Shown: piece after piece, positions 48,584-50,470 of the stretch
Layout of the letters: each line of letters opens with the position of its first letter
Position numbering within the stretch: the stretch's first letter is position 1
From: Ruminococcus sp.
GTDB lineage: Bacteria; Bacillota; Clostridia; Oscillospirales; Ruminococcaceae
DNA length: 50,470 nt
Reading direction: 5' to 3'
Assembly: GCA_021200415.1 (NCBI GenBank)
Contig: JAJQGO010000026.1
Coordinates: 1 to 50,470, forward strand
The notes under the pieces: generated by a model
What the model saw: only the letters and a program-made list of their open reading frames with translations
What the model was told of the DNA's origin: nothing
Database searches by the model: none
Program-made: the position numbers and the translations under genes

Positions 48584-49291
48584 TCAACTCTCCCGCGAAA
48601 AATGCATATAATCGATTTTTGCCTGTTCATATCTGCTCCGACTCAGCGGCAGTGTTGTCCCATCGTCAAGGAGAACCTCCCTAAATTTTATAAGATTTAT
48701 AAATCTATAGTTTACAAGATAGCTTTGATGTATTCTAATAAAGCCATAATTGTGAAATGTATTTTCAATATCCTTTAAATTTCCGTTTATTGTAAAAGTT
48801 TCCTTATTTTCATGAATAATTAGCTTATGGCTTGTAACTTCAATGTATTTAATTTTAAATGGGAACACCCATCTCTTGCCCTGTGCAGTTAAAAACATAT
48901 AACGTTCATTGTTCTTTTTTCGTTTAGCTAAAAAGTCATTCAATGTTTCTTCAATTTCTAAATCAAATTTAGACTTGCGTATGAATCTGAACGGCGCAAA
49001 TTTTATCGCATCATACACAAGCTCATCTTTATTTGTTATAAAAATTATATCAACCTCGTCATCTCCGTCACGCAAAATTTCAGCTGCCTCCATGCCGGAA
49101 ATATTCGGCATATCAATATCCAGAAAAATTATATCAAAACTCATTTTTTCGGAGTCCTCCAGCAAAGGGGCGGCTTCGGCGTAATCGTAAATTTCATGTT
49201 CAATTCCGAATTTATCAAGAATTTCATCTATTCGCTTGTGAATCGAATCGAGTATAATCATTTCATCGTCCGCAACAGCAATTTTAATCAA
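48584..49291 (-). CDS. agrA: AgrA-like response regulator (LytTR)
   Basis: A 235-aa regulator. The receiver domain (1-120) has the acidic pocket ADDE and the phospho-acceptor Asp in IIFLDIDMPNISG. The LytTR DNA-binding domain (about 130-230) has YIEVTSHKLIIHE and FIRIHQSYLVNYRFI. It starts at TTG (49291). Expected to bind the direct repeats at 47221-47254 and activate agrBD. Confidence 0.93.
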   Translation of the reverse strand: MIKIAVADDEMIILDSIHKRIDEILDKFGIEHEIYDYAEAAPLLEDSEKMSFDIIFLDIDMPNISGMEAAEILRDGDDEVDIIFITNKDELVYDAIKFAPFRFIRKSKFDLEIEETLNDFLAKRKKNNERYMFLTAQGKRWVFPFKIKYIEVTSHKLIIHENKETFTINGNLKDIENTFHNYGFIRIHQSYLVNYRFINLIKFREVLLDDGTTLPLSRSRYEQAKIDYMHFSRES

Positions 49292-49343
49292 ATAACCACA
49301 ACCTAATTTTTATTCCTCGTCAGCATCCCATAACTGCAATTAC

Positions 49344-49372
49344 ATTATATAATAAATTCCCTTTTGTGTCAA
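49344..49372 (-). promoter_or_regulatory. Promoter of agrA-agrC
   Basis: On the minus strand TTGACA (49367-49372), 17-bp spacer and TATAAT (49344-49349), about 52 bp upstream of agrA. No copy of the 14-bp repeat found at agrBD is present here. Confidence 0.85.
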
Positions 49373-49400
49373 CCTGACCTGCGATAATTTGCCCAGCCCC

Positions 49401-49429
49401 TTGACAAATCGGCGTTTCGGGATTATAAT
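49401..49429 (+). promoter_or_regulatory. Promoter of the Big_2 lipoprotein gene
   Basis: TTGACA (49401-49406), 17-bp spacer and TATAAT (49424-49429), divergent from the agrA promoter and about 54 bp before the ATG. Confidence 0.85.
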
Positions 49430-49482
49430 GATGTCATGAACATTCCTTTTTTCGCCGCAAAAACGGCAGATTGGAGATTAAA

Positions 49483-50470
49483 ATGAATTACAAAGCTCTT
49501 GTTTTATGCGCCTGCGCACTCTGTACCGCAGCATCCTGCATTACGTACAAGCAATCCCCCGACAGCCTGACCTTCACAGCCAACGCTGCCGATTCCTCCA
49601 GCGACATCAGCTTCACCGCTATCGGTCAGTACACTCAGGTGACTATCAGCAACACCACCGAAACCCCCGTCTGGTACAGCGACAACTCCAATGTCGCAAC
49701 GGTCGATTCCTCGGGAACAATTACTGCCGTCGGCGAAGGCTCATGCACCATTTATGCCGTCTTTTCAAGCCAGATGCTGTCCTTCAGCGTCACCGTGACT
49801 CTGCCCGAAGAGGAAACCGACTTTGTTGTCGGCAGCGTGGAGCTTTCAAACGATTTGCCTGTGGTTCAGCTGTCCCTTGGCAGCCTCGACCTGACGAATG
49901 CCGTGTGGAGCAGCTCGGATGAAAGCGTTGCCGTTGTGGATCAGGAAGGCACGGTTACCGCCGTTGGAAGCGGCAGCTGCATCGTTACCGCGTCAGTTGA
50001 CGGAAAAAATTACATCGTGAATATCACCTCCACATACGAACAACAATCTGCCACCGACCCTGTTACGGAGGTTGAATTAGGCTCTGTGGAGCTTTCAAAC
50101 GGCAGCAGCTCGGTTGCGATCACTTTGAGCGGAATCCCCGATGGAACAACTGTTCAGTGGAGCAGCACAGATGAAAGCGTTGCTGTTGTGGATCAGGAGG
50201 GAGTTGTTACTGCTGTGGGCAGCGGCAGCTGTCAGATAATTGCTTTGATTGATGAGGTAAAATATATCACGTACATCACATCAACATACGACCCGTCATT
50301 GGTTCAGACAGATACAGTTGTTTTGGGAGAAATAACACTGACAAATGAAAATTATTCATCAGTAATCACACTTTCGGGAGTTCCGGACGGAACAACCGTT
50401 CAATGGAGCAGCTCAGATGAAAGCGTTGCCGTTGTGGATCAGGAGGGAGTTGTTACCGCCGTGGGAAGCG
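49483..50470 (+). CDS. Lipoprotein with tandem Big_2 Ig-like repeats, partial
   Basis: An open frame from ATG 49483 (GGAG site) that runs off the right edge; at least 329 residues. The start is a lipoprotein signal peptide with lipobox TAASC (Cys20). Ig-like Big_2 domains of 80-85 residues follow, each with the motif SSSDESVAVVDQEGxVTAVG preceded by a W. Four copies of this motif are seen, the last cut by the window end; copies two to four are nearly identical. Big_2 repeats are found in surface adhesins and as spacers in extracellular enzymes, so a catalytic or dockerin module may lie beyond. It is divergent from agrA; control by agr is possible but not shown. Confidence 0.85.
   Translation, partial: MNYKALVLCACALCTAASCITYKQSPDSLTFTANAADSSSDISFTAIGQYTQVTISNTTETPVWYSDNSNVATVDSSGTITAVGEGSCTIYAVFSSQMLSFSVTVTLPEEETDFVVGSVELSNDLPVVQLSLGSLDLTNAVWSSSDESVAVVDQEGTVTAVGSGSCIVTASVDGKNYIVNITSTYEQQSATDPVTEVELGSVELSNGSSSVAITLSGIPDGTTVQWSSTDESVAVVDQEGVVTAVGSGSCQIIALIDEVKYITYITSTYDPSLVQTDTVVLGEITLTNENYSSVITLSGVPDGTTVQWSSSDESVAVVDQEGVVTAVGS
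49918..50470 (+). repeat. Near-identical ~250-bp Big_2 repeats
   Basis: The segment starting GATGAAAGCGTTG recurs at 49918, 50170 and 50416, with periods of 252 and 246 bp (84 and 82 codons). The high DNA identity points to recent expansion, and copy number may vary between strains. Confidence 0.85.

Overview
The window looks like chromosomal DNA of a cellulosome-producing, Gram-positive anaerobe of the Ruminococcus type (Oscillospiraceae). Evidence seen in the sequence: three secreted proteins end in type I dockerins behind Thr-rich linkers, a six-Cys-in-45 (SCIFF) peptide sits beside its radical SAM maturase, there is an agr-type quorum-sensing locus, and spoVT-, cwlD- and spoIVFB-like genes suggest sporulation ancestry. 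Promoters are very regular (TTGACA-17-TATAAT) and most genes have GGAGG-type ribosome binding sites. No tRNA, rRNA, CRISPR array, insertion sequence or prophage was recognised inside the window. Tandem strong promoters at the left edge point to a highly expressed, possibly rRNA, transcript just outside.

Layout. 1-4.2 kb: SGNH lipoprotein and a bioY-bioD-bioA operon under a BirA-type operator; bioA carries an in-frame amber codon. 4.2-8.5 kb: dockerin-bearing GH5 cellulase and a convergent AraC regulator with a sugar-binding-like sensor and a degenerate GGDEF domain. 8.6-11.9 kb: flavodoxin, CMD-cupin protein, alpha/beta hydrolase and SDR oxidoreductase. 12-16.6 kb: membrane protein, 2-hydroxyacid dehydrogenase, proB, proA and a single-pass membrane protein in one direction. 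16.6-18.4 kb: SCIFF peptide and maturase. 18.4-23.5 kb: ABC-F ATPase, purA, cwlD-like amidase, a candidate small RNA and a membrane protein. 23.5-26.7 kb: an overlooked 50-aa protein and a zur-znuA-znuC-znuB operon. 26.8-29.1 kb: SpoIVFB-like protease, a zinc-ribbon membrane protein and ybaK. 29.1-31.1 kb: dockerin protein combining an SGNH esterase and leucine-rich repeats.

31.2-35.9 kb: a tightly packed operon behind LexA-like boxes: coiled-coil protein, sigma-4-like protein, PLP decarboxylase (probable CTG start), a 23-codon micro-ORF, holB, ricT and queH. 35.9-37.1 kb: rplJ-rplL with an L10 leader. 37.1-40 kb: CE2 esterase, YczE-like membrane protein, spoVT and a DUF2325 gene with a DtxR-like operator. 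40-44.6 kb: dockerin-bearing GH26 mannanase, a divergent AraC regulator, a ~160-bp structured intergenic palindrome and a VanY peptidase. 44.6-50.5 kb: peptide-binding lipoprotein, a complete agrA-agrC-agrB-agrD locus with a Cys-less AgrD, and the start of a lipoprotein with tandem Big_2 repeats that runs off the right edge.

How it fits together: the secreted cellulase, mannanase and esterase, the intracellular CE2 deacetylase and the two AraC regulators form a plant-polysaccharide programme. SCIFF and agr supply peptide products or signals. Biotin, zinc and probably iron genes each sit under recognisable operators. Family assignments rest on reading motifs by eye; no database search was run.
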